Source: Phytoactinopolyspora mesophila | GTDB lineage: Bacteria; Actinomycetota; Actinomycetes; Jiangellales; Jiangellaceae | DNA length: 64,000 nt | Direction of reading: 5' to 3' | Assembly (NCBI RefSeq): GCF_010122465.1 | Contig: NZ_WLZY01000003.1 | Span: 464,322-528,321, forward strand | Shown here: piece by piece, positions 52,073-61,031 of the stretch | Position numbering within the stretch: position 1 is the stretch's first letter | Layout of the letters: each line of letters begins with the position of its first letter | Made by a program: the position numbers and the translations under genes | Notes under the pieces: model-generated | The model's input: only the letters and a program-made list of their open reading frames with translations | Databases searched by the model: none | What the model was told of the DNA's origin: nothing

Positions 52073-53109
52073 GCCGACCCGTACTCGCCGTGACGCTGGG
52101 CGACCCCGTCGGAATCGGGCCGGAGATCACCGCCCGCACACTCGCCGAGGTCGCTGGTCAGGACGGGCACCACGGGGTAGCCGTCGGCGACGCCGAGGCG
52201 CTACGCAGAGGTGTGCGCGCATCCGGGCTGGACGTCGACGTGCGCCAAGTGAGCGACTTCACGATCGCGCCCGCCGGGCCCGGCACCATCGACGTCCTCG
52301 ACATCGATGTCCTCGGTTCCGACGTTCCGGACTGGGGTGTGGTCGACGGACGCGCGGGCCGGGCCGCCGTCGTCGCTATCGAGGTCGCTACCCGGGCCGC
52401 CATGGCCGGAGAGGTGGCCGGCATCGTCACGGGCCCCATTCACAAGGAAGCCATCTGGGCAGCCGGCTCGAAGCATCTCGGGCACACGGAGATGCTCGGT
52501 GAGCTCACCGGAGTGACCCGACAGAACACGATGTTCGTCGTTCGGAATACCGCCGTCGACGGACATCACCTGAGAATCTTCTTCACCACCCGGCACGTCT
52601 CCCTGCGCAAGGCGCTCGACCAGATCACCAAGGACACCGTGACACACGCCATCAAGGAGGCCGCGACAGCCTTACATGTCTTCGGCGTGGACGAACCACG
52701 CCTGGCGGTGGCCGCCCTCAACCCACACGGCGGCGAGAACGGCGCATTCGGCGACGAAGAGATCGTGCACATCGCGCCAGCATGTGACCGCGCCCGAGCG
52801 GAGGGCTTGGCGGTGTCCGGCCCGGTCCCGGCTGATTCGGTGTTCCATCAAGGTCTGGCCGGCCGGTTCGACGGCGTGCTCTCCCATTTCCATGATCAAG
52901 GACACATCGCGGCAAAAACCTATGATTTCGACGGCACCATCTCGGTCACCGTCGGTTTGCCCATCTTGCGCACCTCGGTCGATCATGGCACTGCCTTCGA
53001 CATCGCCGGGACCGGTCAGGCCGATCACCACACCATGCTCTCGGCCTACCTGGCTGCGGTCGACTACAGCCCGTACGTTCCGAGGATCCGTTCGACGTAC
53101 GGCGGCTGA
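52069..53109 (+). CDS. PdxA2-like 4-phosphate dehydrogenase
   Basis: A 346-residue PdxA-family enzyme. VTLGDPVGIGPEITAR is the start motif, GPIHKEAIWAAGSKHLGHTEMLGELTG carries metal and substrate ligands, and VLSHFHDQGHIAAKTYDF the other conserved His and Asp/Gln. Since DUF1537 kinase and GntP genes flank it, the PdxA2 role (oxidation and decarboxylation of D-threonate 4-phosphate to dihydroxyacetone phosphate) fits better than vitamin B6 synthesis. Start ATG 52069 overlaps the kinase stop by four bases. Confidence 0.88.
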   Translation: MSRPVLAVTLGDPVGIGPEITARTLAEVAGQDGHHGVAVGDAEALRRGVRASGLDVDVRQVSDFTIAPAGPGTIDVLDIDVLGSDVPDWGVVDGRAGRAAVVAIEVATRAAMAGEVAGIVTGPIHKEAIWAAGSKHLGHTEMLGELTGVTRQNTMFVVRNTAVDGHHLRIFFTTRHVSLRKALDQITKDTVTHAIKEAATALHVFGVDEPRLAVAALNPHGGENGAFGDEEIVHIAPACDRARAEGLAVSGPVPADSVFHQGLAGRFDGVLSHFHDQGHIAAKTYDFDGTISVTVGLPILRTSVDHGTAFDIAGTGQADHHTMLSAYLAAVDYSPYVPRIRSTYGG

Positions 53110-53154
53110 CGAAGGACATTACCGGGGCTGAGCGGAACGAAGGGGGACGGGGAC

Positions 53155-53955
53155 GTGGAGGCACGGGGTGTCCGGCGTGGCACAAGAGAACGACACAAGG
53201 CTCTGCTGGAGCTGCTACGGCAAGGAACCACCCACGTGGAGGATCTCGCCGCCACCCTGTCGGTGTCACCGTCCACGGTCCGGCGCGACCTCAGCCGGTT
53301 GACCGCCGATCGGCAAGTAGCACGCACATACGGCGGCGCGGTAGTGCCGGAGGCGTTCCACGAGCGGCCGATCGAGGAGAGTGCCCGGGTCCGGCTGCAG
53401 GCCAAGGCGGCGATCGCGGCCGCGGCGCGACCCATGATCACCGCGGGCACTACCGTCTTCATCGATGCCGGCACCACGTGCTCCGCCCTGGCCAGGATCG
53501 TTGCTGATGATGACTGGCGGGGCGACGGGCCCCTCGTCGTCACCCGTGGGCTGGAAACGGCCAACACGCTGGCGTCGTCGAAGCACGTCGAGGTGGTGAT
53601 TCTCGGTGGCCGGGTACGCAAGCTCAGTCATGGCCTTGTCGGCCCGCTGACCGACCTCGCACTGGACCGGCTGTCGTTTTCGGTGGCGTTTCTCGGCGCC
53701 GACGCGGTGGATCCACGACGAGGCGTCGGTGAGCCCACCCTGGAGGAGACCTCGGTCAAGGAACGGATCGCCGCACGAGCGCTGCGAGTGGTGGTGCTGG
53801 CCGACTCGAGCAAACTCGCCGCCGCCGACGACGTCCCGGCCTGGACCAACCTGCGACCGGGTTGGACTTTGATCACCGATGCCGACGCCCCCACGGACCT
53901 CGCGGACAGGTGCACGGCCGCCGGGGTCACCCTCGTCCACGCCCCAACTAAATGA
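53155..53955 (+). CDS. DeoR/GlpR family regulator
   Basis: A 266-residue regulator. The HTH (LLRQGTTHVEDLAATLSVSPSTVRRDLSRLTADRQVARTYGGAV) matches the DeoR signature, and the C-terminal sensor domain has VFIDAGTTCSALA, VVILGGRVRK and FLGADAVDPRRGVGEPTLEETSVKE. These proteins sense sugar phosphates. It is the last gene of the four-carbon acid operon and likely its repressor. Start GTG 53155 lies 45 bases after pdxA2. Its 3' end leads straight into a repetitive region. Confidence 0.9.
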   Translation: MEARGVRRGTRERHKALLELLRQGTTHVEDLAATLSVSPSTVRRDLSRLTADRQVARTYGGAVVPEAFHERPIEESARVRLQAKAAIAAAARPMITAGTTVFIDAGTTCSALARIVADDDWRGDGPLVVTRGLETANTLASSKHVEVVILGGRVRKLSHGLVGPLTDLALDRLSFSVAFLGADAVDPRRGVGEPTLEETSVKERIAARALRVVVLADSSKLAAADDVPAWTNLRPGWTLITDADAPTDLADRCTAAGVTLVHAPTK

Positions 53956-54385
53956 GGCTCTTGTGACCTTTCCGTGGGTGAGTTCATGGGGCCGCTGCTG
54001 ACGGCTCGTGTTGCCCGGGGGCTTTCGGCGGGGTCCAGTTGTGATGTGTCGCGTTCGTCGGGTGGTTGCCGCTGGTTGTGAAGATCGTCGTGTGAACCAC
54101 GCCGGGCCGGCGGAGCGGTATTCGACGTCGTGGAGATCGTCGTGCCAGCCAGTGCCGCTGTGCGCCGTCGGGATTCACACGACTGGGCACACACCCGTCG
54201 TGAAGATCGTCGTGTGAACCACGACCGGCGGCCCAGTGGGCGCGGGCGGTTCGAGCAGGCACGCCACCTAGCCCCAAAAGGGCCCGGGCATGCGCCACAA
54301 CACACCCAACCGCCCACGGACACACCACCCGCCAAGGCACCTGCGCCCAGAGACACGACAGAAGCGCCCCATTTAGGTGGGCGCG
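53940..54385. repeat. composite repeat region
   Basis: Bounded by CCCCAACTAAATGAGGC (from 53942) and GCCCCATTTAGGTGGG (to about 54384), which are roughly complementary. Inside, GAAGATCGTCGTGTGAACCA occurs at 54080 and 54202 as direct repeats, a degenerate copy (GGAGATCGTCGTG) lies between, and TTCACACGAC occurs inverted. No gene is credible here. Confidence 0.6.
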
Positions 54386-54802
54386 GGTGAGGTGTCAAGG
54401 GCCGGCTCCCCCGGGGGGCAGCCCGGGCCCGTCCGGCTGTTCACAGCCGCAAACCTCGCATCCGCCGGAGCACGTCGCAAGCGCGCATGCACTGCTGATC
54501 GTTTACGCACTGTTCGGACGCAATCCGGGTTAGTTCAAGCAATTCTCCTTCCGGTGAAGGCTCCTGACATCCGGAAAGAAGCCGCCAAGACGCTCAACAA
54601 TCCACACCGGCGGATACCGTCACTCCTGCTCATCTTGGGCAACTCACCCTTGCCCCAAGATGATTGAAAAAGAAACTTTGTGTGACTGATAGTGCGTGAA
54701 AATAAGGGTGACTGCTTGACATTGGTCGCCCTAGCGCTGAGCATGACATGCATGCGCTGAGCCGCCGCCCGCGCCCGGCGCCCACGGACGGGAGACAAAC
54801 GG
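54386..54802. other. leader region of the sugar ABC operon
   Basis: About 417 bases without a gene. It contains a hairpin at 54630-54663, a TTGACA at 54716-54721 that may be a -35 element, and GCGCTGAGC as a direct repeat at 54734 and 54754 (20 bases apart), a possible operator. The TTG start of the permease follows. Confidence 0.5.
54630..54663 (+). terminator. hairpin upstream of ABC operon
   Basis: TCATCTTGGG-CAA pairs with TTG-CCCCAAGATGA around a short loop (CTCACCC), with one bulge; an A/T-rich run (TTGAAAAAGAAAC) follows. It may end transcription from upstream before the sugar promoter. Confidence 0.65.
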
Positions 54803-56803
54803 TTGGAGAACACCGCGCGTATCCACCGTCGGGACGACGACGGTCAGCCGACGCCTGCACCAAACGGACTCTCCGGCCAAGTGACGGAACATGTCCCGGA
54901 TACCGGGCCCGCTGGTCCCGGGCCGGCGGAGCGGCCCACGTTGCGGCCCCGGCGGCTGAGCATCTGGCACCGATCAGCACCTCTGCGCTGGCTTTCACCA
55001 AGCATCTTGGTGATCACCCTGGTCGTCGCTTTCCCAGCGGCCTACATGGTCTGGATGTCGTTCCTGCGCATCAACCGGATCGGTCAGATCGAGGGGTTCA
55101 CAGGTCTCGACAACTACCGCCGGCTGTTCTCCGAGCCCGCGCTGCCCCAGGTCATCAGCAACACCACGCTCTGGCTGATCGTCGTGGTCGGCCTCACCGT
55201 GCTGTTCTCGCTGGGTCTCGCCCAGTTCCTGTCGAAGTCGTTCTTCGGCCGCAGACTGGTCCGCCTCGCGCTCATCGTCCCCTGGGCCGCGTCTTTGGTG
55301 ATGACAGCCACCGTGTGGCGGTTCATCTACGAGGGCGGGAACGGCCTGCTCAACCGGCTGCTCATGGATCTGGGAATTCTCAACGCACCGGTGGACTGGT
55401 ACAAGGATCCGTCGGTCGCGTTCTTCTCGATCATGGCCGTCGGCGTCATCACCTCGATTCCGTTCACCACGTACGTCCTGCTGGCCGGCTTGCAGACCAT
55501 TCCCCAGGAGGTCCTCGAGGCGGCGAAGATCGACGGCGCCGGCCCATTCGCCACTTACCGAAGCGTGATCCTTCCGTTGCTCCGGCCCTCGCTACTCGTG
55601 GCTCTGGTGCTCAACATGCTGCACGTGTTCAACGCGTTCACCGTCATCTGGGTGATCGCCGGACAGACGGCCGGGCATCACGCGGACACGACGGTGACGT
55701 GGATGTACAAGATCGCATTCACCGTGCAGCTGGATCCCGGAGAGGCCGCGGCGCTGGCCGTCGTGAATGTCATCTTCTTGACTCTGCTGGTAGCCGCCTA
55801 TGTACGCATCCTGCGACCGGACCGCGATATCGCGGCGCAACCCGCGGCGAGTGCGACCGGATCGGTTCGGGCGAAAACCGCAGCAGCCATCGGCGGATGG
55901 TCAGAGCGCGTCAGAACGGGTCTTCGGCCGGCACTCGTGCCGCTACGCGGGGCCGGAAACGTCGTCGGACGCGCCTGGGCGCCGATCCGGCCAGTGGGTC
56001 TGAGCGTGATCGGCTTCCTGGTCGCCGCGTTTTTCCTCGCACCGTATCTCGCCATGCTGCTGGGGTCACTGAAAACCCAGGCCGAGATGTTCGCCGTGCC
56101 GGCGCCCTACCTGCCGCAGGAATGGACCTGGTCGAACTATGTAGACGTCTGGGACCGGATCCCCCTGGCCAACTACCTCCGGATCAGTCTCTTCGTGGCC
56201 GTGGCCGCGACGGTGGCAGTGCTATTCATCGCGGCACCGGCTGCCTACATCTTGGCCCGCTCGAAGTTCCGTGGCCGGGCCGCCTTCCTGGGCGTTGTGC
56301 TCGTCACTCAGATGTTTCCGGCCGTGGCGCTGCTTATCGGTCTCTACCGGCAGGCGCTGTTCGTCGATGGAGTACACACCTTCTGGTTCATCATCGCGGT
56401 CAACACCGCGTTCAATCTCGCCTTCGCGATCTGGATCATTCACGCGAACGTGAGCTCGATACCCGCCGACATCGACGAAGCCGCGATGATCGACGGCCTC
56501 GGACGATTCCGGATCATGCTCCGGATGATCCTCCCGCTGGCCGCCCCGGCCCTGATCACCGTCACGATCTTCACGTTCATCCAGGTGTGGAACGAATTCG
56601 TCATCGCACTGACCCTGTTCAACGATCCAGCGAATGGCCGGGTCCCGCTCACCGTCGGTGTCCAGCAGTTCATCGGCCTGTACGAGACGAACTATCAGTA
56701 CCTGTTCGCGGCAGCTCTGATGGCTATCGTCCCCGCCGTCATCCTCTTCGCCGTCATCGAACGCCGCCTCGTCAGCGGCCTCACCGCGGGAAGCAGCCGC
56801 TGA
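54803..56803 (+). CDS. fused double ABC sugar permease (MalF-like + MalG-like)
   Basis: A 666-residue protein that joins two CUT1 permeases in one chain. The first half (residues about 55-350) has six membrane segments and the EAA loop EAAKIDGAGPFATYRSVILPLLRP; a 60-residue linker rich in Arg/Ala/Gly follows. The second half (about 395-666) has six segments and EAAMIDGLGRFRIMLRMILPLAAP. Each EAA loop docks one ATPase. Usually these are two genes. The start is TTG 54803 after GGGAG. The binding-protein gene follows by 41 bases; no ATPase gene is nearby. Confidence 0.87.
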   Translation: MENTARIHRRDDDGQPTPAPNGLSGQVTEHVPDTGPAGPGPAERPTLRPRRLSIWHRSAPLRWLSPSILVITLVVAFPAAYMVWMSFLRINRIGQIEGFTGLDNYRRLFSEPALPQVISNTTLWLIVVVGLTVLFSLGLAQFLSKSFFGRRLVRLALIVPWAASLVMTATVWRFIYEGGNGLLNRLLMDLGILNAPVDWYKDPSVAFFSIMAVGVITSIPFTTYVLLAGLQTIPQEVLEAAKIDGAGPFATYRSVILPLLRPSLLVALVLNMLHVFNAFTVIWVIAGQTAGHHADTTVTWMYKIAFTVQLDPGEAAALAVVNVIFLTLLVAAYVRILRPDRDIAAQPAASATGSVRAKTAAAIGGWSERVRTGLRPALVPLRGAGNVVGRAWAPIRPVGLSVIGFLVAAFFLAPYLAMLLGSLKTQAEMFAVPAPYLPQEWTWSNYVDVWDRIPLANYLRISLFVAVAATVAVLFIAAPAAYILARSKFRGRAAFLGVVLVTQMFPAVALLIGLYRQALFVDGVHTFWFIIAVNTAFNLAFAIWIIHANVSSIPADIDEAAMIDGLGRFRIMLRMILPLAAPALITVTIFTFIQVWNEFVIALTLFNDPANGRVPLTVGVQQFIGLYETNYQYLFAAALMAIVPAVILFAVIERRLVSGLTAGSSR

Positions 56804-56844
56804 CTTCGATCCAATCGACCACCCCACTACATGAGGAGACCGCG

Positions 56845-58107
56845 ATGAAGACACCACGTACAGCGTTGACCAGGCTCACGGTGATGATCGCCGGCGCCGC
56901 CCTACTAGCCGCCGGATGTGGGAACGACGACGACAACTCCGTCGGCACCGGAGACGGGCAATCGATCCGGCTCGTGGTCGCCCAGTACACCGAAGGGACT
57001 CAGCCCTACTGGGAAGAATTCATCGAGGAGTTCGAGGCGGAACATCCTGGCACGTCGGTAGAACTCCAGGTGATCGACTGGGGCAACTTGCGCAGTCAGG
57101 TCAACACCATGATCCAGACCCAGCAGATTCCGGATCTGCTGAACATCAACCTCTTTGCCGACTACGCGGAGGCGGACCTGCTCTACCGGGCCGACGAGGT
57201 CATGTCTGACGAGCAACTGGCCGATTTCGTCCCGGCCTTCGCCGAGAACGCATCGTACGACGGCACTCAGTACGCCTTCCCGTTCGTCGCCACGGTCAAC
57301 GGGATGTACTACAACGCCACCATCTTGGAAGAAGCCGGACTCGACGGGCCGCCGGAGACGTGGGACGAATTCCGCGATGCCGCCGAGAAGATCGCCGACC
57401 TACCCGGCGACTACGTGCCGTACGCGCTCGCACTCGGCAGCGAAGGGGGCACCGGAGAGTTCGGCACCTGGGCCCGGTCCAACGACGGTGACTGGATGAT
57501 CGATGGCGAGTGGACGATCAACGGGGACCGCAACGTCGAGACCCTCGAGTTCCTCGCCGAGTTGTCCGAGGACGGCCTCACCCAGCCCAACCCAGGTCAG
57601 ACCAACCGGGCCGACGGAACCTGGCCGCTGTTCGCCCAAGGGCGCGCCGCGATGGTCTATGCCTCGTTCGGCACTCGTGCGTTCATGGGCCCGGTCGAAG
57701 AGTCCGGCATCGAGTTCGGCGTGGCCACACATCCCACCAACAACGACGCCGAACCGTCCACCCACGGCATCCAGGACTACCTGATGGCCTTCCGCAAGGA
57801 GGACAACCAGCAGGCAGTGTCGGACTTTCTGGCCTACTTCTACCAGCCGGAGAACTACGCCGAGTACCTGCGCGTGGAAGGGCTGCTCCCGACGACGGAG
57901 TCCGGTGCCAACGAGTTCCGCGACGACGACGAGTTCGGGCAGTACGTCGAACTGCTGGAGCACGCCCGCTTCGACCCCGCCGCTCAGCCGGTGTGGGCGG
58001 AGCTGCGTGGCACGCTCGACAGTGACCTCGGCACCGGCGTGGCCCCGAACGCCGACCCCCAGGAGCTGCTCGACCGGATTCAGAGCATCGCCGAAGCCGG
58101 GCTGTGA
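56845..58107 (+). CDS. extracellular sugar-binding lipoprotein (ABC, family 1)
   Basis: A 420-residue solute-binding protein. The signal has lipobox LLAAGC (Cys at residue 24). EFIEEFEAEHPGTSVELQVIDWGNL, PDLLNINLFADYAEADLL and GMYYNATILEEAGLDGPPETWDEFRDAAEKI are hallmarks of the ABC sugar-binding group 1. It delivers a sugar to the fused permease. The ATG at 56845 follows GAGGAG; the much longer frame upstream overlaps the permease and is rejected. It ends two bases before the stop of a convergent phosphodiesterase gene. Confidence 0.9.
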   Translation: MKTPRTALTRLTVMIAGAALLAAGCGNDDDNSVGTGDGQSIRLVVAQYTEGTQPYWEEFIEEFEAEHPGTSVELQVIDWGNLRSQVNTMIQTQQIPDLLNINLFADYAEADLLYRADEVMSDEQLADFVPAFAENASYDGTQYAFPFVATVNGMYYNATILEEAGLDGPPETWDEFRDAAEKIADLPGDYVPYALALGSEGGTGEFGTWARSNDGDWMIDGEWTINGDRNVETLEFLAELSEDGLTQPNPGQTNRADGTWPLFAQGRAAMVYASFGTRAFMGPVEESGIEFGVATHPTNNDAEPSTHGIQDYLMAFRKEDNQQAVSDFLAYFYQPENYAEYLRVEGLLPTTESGANEFRDDDEFGQYVELLEHARFDPAAQPVWAELRGTLDSDLGTGVAPNADPQELLDRIQSIAEAGL

Positions 58108-58109
58108 GC

Positions 58110-59018
58110 TCAGGTGTGCGCGACGCTCCGGGACTCCGGCCGACCAGCAGGATCTCCTACCGTGGGCCGGTCCCAAGTGATCCGGCCAGTACGGTCGGCT
58201 GCGTCACCGAGGGAGAATTCTTCTGCCGTGGGTGGATCAAACAGGTCCTCCCAGAACGTCAAGCGGCCGCTGCCCAGCGCGGTCGAATAGGTCAGGCCAT
58301 GGCCGTCGAGATCATAGATCCGGTACGCCGACGCGCCGGGGCCGAGCCCACCCGCGGTCATCTGCACACAATGGTCACCGATCGGCCGCACCGAGTTGAC
58401 GTGTACGTGCCCGCACGCGTACACAGCGACGTTGCGGTGAGCCAGGATCAGCTCGAGCAGCGCCGGTGCCGTGGTCGGCAGAAATTCGGCCGACCCGAAC
58501 TCGATCGAGACATCGGCGTCTCGCGTGTCCACCACCGGGTAATGTCCGCACAGAATCACCGGGCGGTCGTCGGCGGCCAGCAAACGCTCCAGCCGGGGCA
58601 ACGCGCCGTCCGGGTCCCCCTCCCGCAACCCGATACCGATTACCCGGACGCTGCCGAGGTCGTGGCTGACCACCGGACTCGGGTGGAAGATCGTGCCGTA
58701 ATGCGTCTCCGGATACGGCACGTCCTGGTAGGCCTCGTTCTCGGGATTGTCCACCGCACGCGCGGGGCTCGGGCCGAGGTCATGATTCCCAGGAACGGTC
58801 AGGGCCGGCGCCCCCAGTCCGCTGATCCACTCCCGGGCCAGCACGAGGTGCTCGCGGTATCGGGCGCCGTAGTTGGTCACGTCTCCCGTCACGATGATCA
58901 GATCAGCTCCGGTTCGCCTGAGCTGGATCCGATCACGTTCGAGCGATGCCATCAAGCCTGGGAAGCGCCGCTCGGGTTCGGGCTCGATATGCAGGTCAGA
59001 GATATGCACGATGCGCAT
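58110..59018 (-). CDS. metallophosphoesterase (CpdA-like)
   Basis: A 302-residue calcineurin-like phosphoesterase. DLHIEP (Asp/His ligands), VTGDVTNYG (GDxxxxG), VPGNHDLGPSP (GNHD), LCGHYPVVDT and YACGHVHVNSV (GHxH) give the full set of metal-binding motifs. It resembles the CpdA cyclic-AMP phosphodiesterase branch, though the substrate is not certain. It is inserted in reverse orientation between the sugar-uptake and sugar-catabolism genes, and is convergent with the binding-protein gene. Confidence 0.85.
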   Translation of the reverse strand: MRIVHISDLHIEPEPERRFPGLMASLERDRIQLRRTGADLIIVTGDVTNYGARYREHLVLAREWISGLGAPALTVPGNHDLGPSPARAVDNPENEAYQDVPYPETHYGTIFHPSPVVSHDLGSVRVIGIGLREGDPDGALPRLERLLAADDRPVILCGHYPVVDTRDADVSIEFGSAEFLPTTAPALLELILAHRNVAVYACGHVHVNSVRPIGDHCVQMTAGGLGPGASAYRIYDLDGHGLTYSTALGSGRLTFWEDLFDPPTAEEFSLGDAADRTGRITWDRPTVGDPAGRPESRSVAHT

Positions 59019-59199
59019 CGGTACGGCGCTCCTTGCTCCGGTTCACCCGGTCCAGTCGCTCAGTTCAGACTAATGATGCTTGTTTATGACTGAGTTAAGA
59101 TATAAACGATTATAAATGGTCAGCTTACTGCGTTTCCCACCGCCGTCGCTGATCCCGAATGCACCACGAGACGGCGTCGAACACGCACTGGAGGTTCCT

Positions 59200-60102
59200 T
59201 TGACGAGCACGACCCACGTCCACGCCGAGATCGAGACCCAACCTGACTGCTGGCGGCAAGCGGCGCAGTTGGCATCGTCATCTGTCGCACAGCTACCTCG
59301 CCCAGGCGAACGGGTCGCGGTCGTCGGCTGTGGTACGTCCTGGTTCATGGCGGAGGCCTACGCGACCCTGCGAGAACACCGCGGGCAGGGGGAGACCGAC
59401 GCGTTCGCCGCATCCGAGTATCCGGCCGACCGCCGTTACGACCGGATCGTGGCGATCACCCGCTCCGGAACCACCAGCGAGGTCCTCGACCTCCTCCGCG
59501 ACGCGACCCCACACACACCAACGGTCGCCCTGACCGCCGATCCAGCAACACCCGTCGCCGATCTCGCGGGCGAACTCGTCGTGCTCGATTTCGCCGACGA
59601 GAAGTCGGTGGTCCAGACCCGGTTCGCCACCAGCGTCATCGCCTTGTTGCGCACTCACATCGGCGACGAGATCGACACGGCCCGGGCACAGACGGAACAG
59701 ATCCTGAACAGCCCCGCAGACGACGCTCTCACCGGGTACCGCCAGTTCGTCTACCTCGGCCAGGGCTGGACGGTTGGCCTGGCACACGAGGCGGCGCTGA
59801 AGATGCGGGAAGCAGCTCTGGCCTGGGCGGAGTCGTACCCCGCCATGGACTACCGGCACGGTCCGATCAGCCTGGCCGACCCGGATGGCGTGGTGTGGTT
59901 CGTCGGCGGCGCCGCCCCCAGCGGTCTGATCGACGAGGTACGCGCCACAGGTGCTCACGTCGTCGCCGATCAGCTCGATCCCCTGGCCGATCTAGTCCGC
60001 GCGCAGCGTCTCGCGGTCGCCGCCGGCCTGACCAAAGGGCTCGACCCGGACCGGCCCCGCAATCTCAACCGTTCCGTCGTCCTGGAGGCGAGCCGACGTT
60101 GA
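59200..60102 (+). CDS. SIS-domain sugar isomerase/deaminase (AgaS/GlmS-like)
   Basis: A 300-residue protein with two SIS domains. VAVVGCGTSWFMAEAYATL, IVAITRSGTTSEVLDLL and VYLGQGWTVGLAHEAALKMREAALAWAESYPAMDYRHGPISL are the SIS signatures, the last being the GlmS/AgaS-like HGP motif. Such proteins isomerise or deaminate amino sugar 6-phosphates. Start is TTG 59200, five bases after GGAGG; the ATG at 59116 lies in the AT-rich promoter. The kinase gene overlaps by four bases. Confidence 0.85.
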   Translation: MTSTTHVHAEIETQPDCWRQAAQLASSSVAQLPRPGERVAVVGCGTSWFMAEAYATLREHRGQGETDAFAASEYPADRRYDRIVAITRSGTTSEVLDLLRDATPHTPTVALTADPATPVADLAGELVVLDFADEKSVVQTRFATSVIALLRTHIGDEIDTARAQTEQILNSPADDALTGYRQFVYLGQGWTVGLAHEAALKMREAALAWAESYPAMDYRHGPISLADPDGVVWFVGGAAPSGLIDEVRATGAHVVADQLDPLADLVRAQRLAVAAGLTKGLDPDRPRNLNRSVVLEASRR

Positions 60103-61031
60103 ACACCCCATCGGACACGATCGTCGCCCTTGATGTCGGGGGAACCTGGCTCAAGGGCGCTGCTCTTGCCCGCGACGGGACCGCGCTGACATCGCTCAGC
60201 CGCAGCACTGGTGCGGCGGACGGACCCGAAGCGGTCATCGAGCACATCCTCGACGCACTGGTCGAGGTCCGGGACCATCCGGCTACCGGACAGCCTGCCG
60301 CCGTCGGCCTGGCTGTTCCCGGCATCGTGGACGTCGCCGCAGGCAGGGCGGTGTGGTCGGAGAACCTGCGCTGGAAGGACGTGCCTATCCGGGCCCTCGC
60401 CGAAGAGCGGACCGGACTGCCGGTCGCGCTCATGCACGACGTCCGGGCCGGCGGTCTCGCCGAAAGCCAGGTCGGTGCCGCGGCCGGGCACGCCAACGTG
60501 TTGTTCGTCCCCATTGGGACAGGTGTCGCCGCCGCCATCATCGTCGACGGCCGGATCCTCGACGGCCAGGGCATGGCTGGTGAGCTCGGCCATGTCGACG
60601 TGGGCCACACCGAGCCGTGCGCCTGTGGCGGCGCCGGCTGCCTGGAGGCGATCGCGTCGGCAGCGGCAATCGCCCGGCGTTACTCGGCCCGGTCCGGAAT
60701 ACAGGTCACCGGCGCGGCCGATGTCCTGGCTCGCAAACAGGCCGGGGATCCGGACGCCGGCGAAGTTTGGGCCCAAGCCGTCGACGCCCTGGCGCTGGCG
60801 CTGGCCATCGCGTGCTCACTCCTCGCACCAGAAGTCATCGTGCTCGGTGGCGGCCTGGCCCAGGCCGGCCCCGAACTCTTCAAGCCATTGTCAGCCGGGC
60901 TCTCCCACCGGCTCACGTTCCAGCGACACCCTCGGCTCGTACCGGCCACGCTCGGCGACCGTGCAGGCTGCATCGGTGCCGGGATGATGGCACAGGCGCT
61001 CATTGACAAGCGGGCGGAGACCGGCGGATGA
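60099..61031 (+). CDS. ROK family sugar kinase
   Basis: A 310-residue ROK protein without an N-terminal HTH, so an enzyme and not a repressor. VALDVGGTWLKGAAL is the ATP phosphate motif; GLAVPGIVD and FVPIGTGVAAAIIVDG the second; CACGGAGCLE (about residues 174-183) is the zinc-binding ROK signature. Substrate probably the sugar or amino sugar imported by this system. Start is TTG 60099, overlapping the stop of the SIS gene (TTGA), and it overlaps pfkB by four bases. Confidence 0.87.
   Translation: MNTPSDTIVALDVGGTWLKGAALARDGTALTSLSRSTGAADGPEAVIEHILDALVEVRDHPATGQPAAVGLAVPGIVDVAAGRAVWSENLRWKDVPIRALAEERTGLPVALMHDVRAGGLAESQVGAAAGHANVLFVPIGTGVAAAIIVDGRILDGQGMAGELGHVDVGHTEPCACGGAGCLEAIASAAAIARRYSARSGIQVTGAADVLARKQAGDPDAGEVWAQAVDALALALAIACSLLAPEVIVLGGGLAQAGPELFKPLSAGLSHRLTFQRHPRLVPATLGDRAGCIGAGMMAQALIDKRAETGG

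Noticed and set aside
54080..54223. CRISPR-like repeats with GAAGATCGTCGTGTGAACCA
   Set aside because: Only two exact copies with one degenerate copy between, irregular spacing and no cas genes; not an array.
54748..58107. A 1119-codon open frame through the permease gene
   Set aside because: Its first 700 codons overlap the fused permease in another frame and are Arg/His-rich shadow sequence; only the part from 56845 is the real binding-protein gene.
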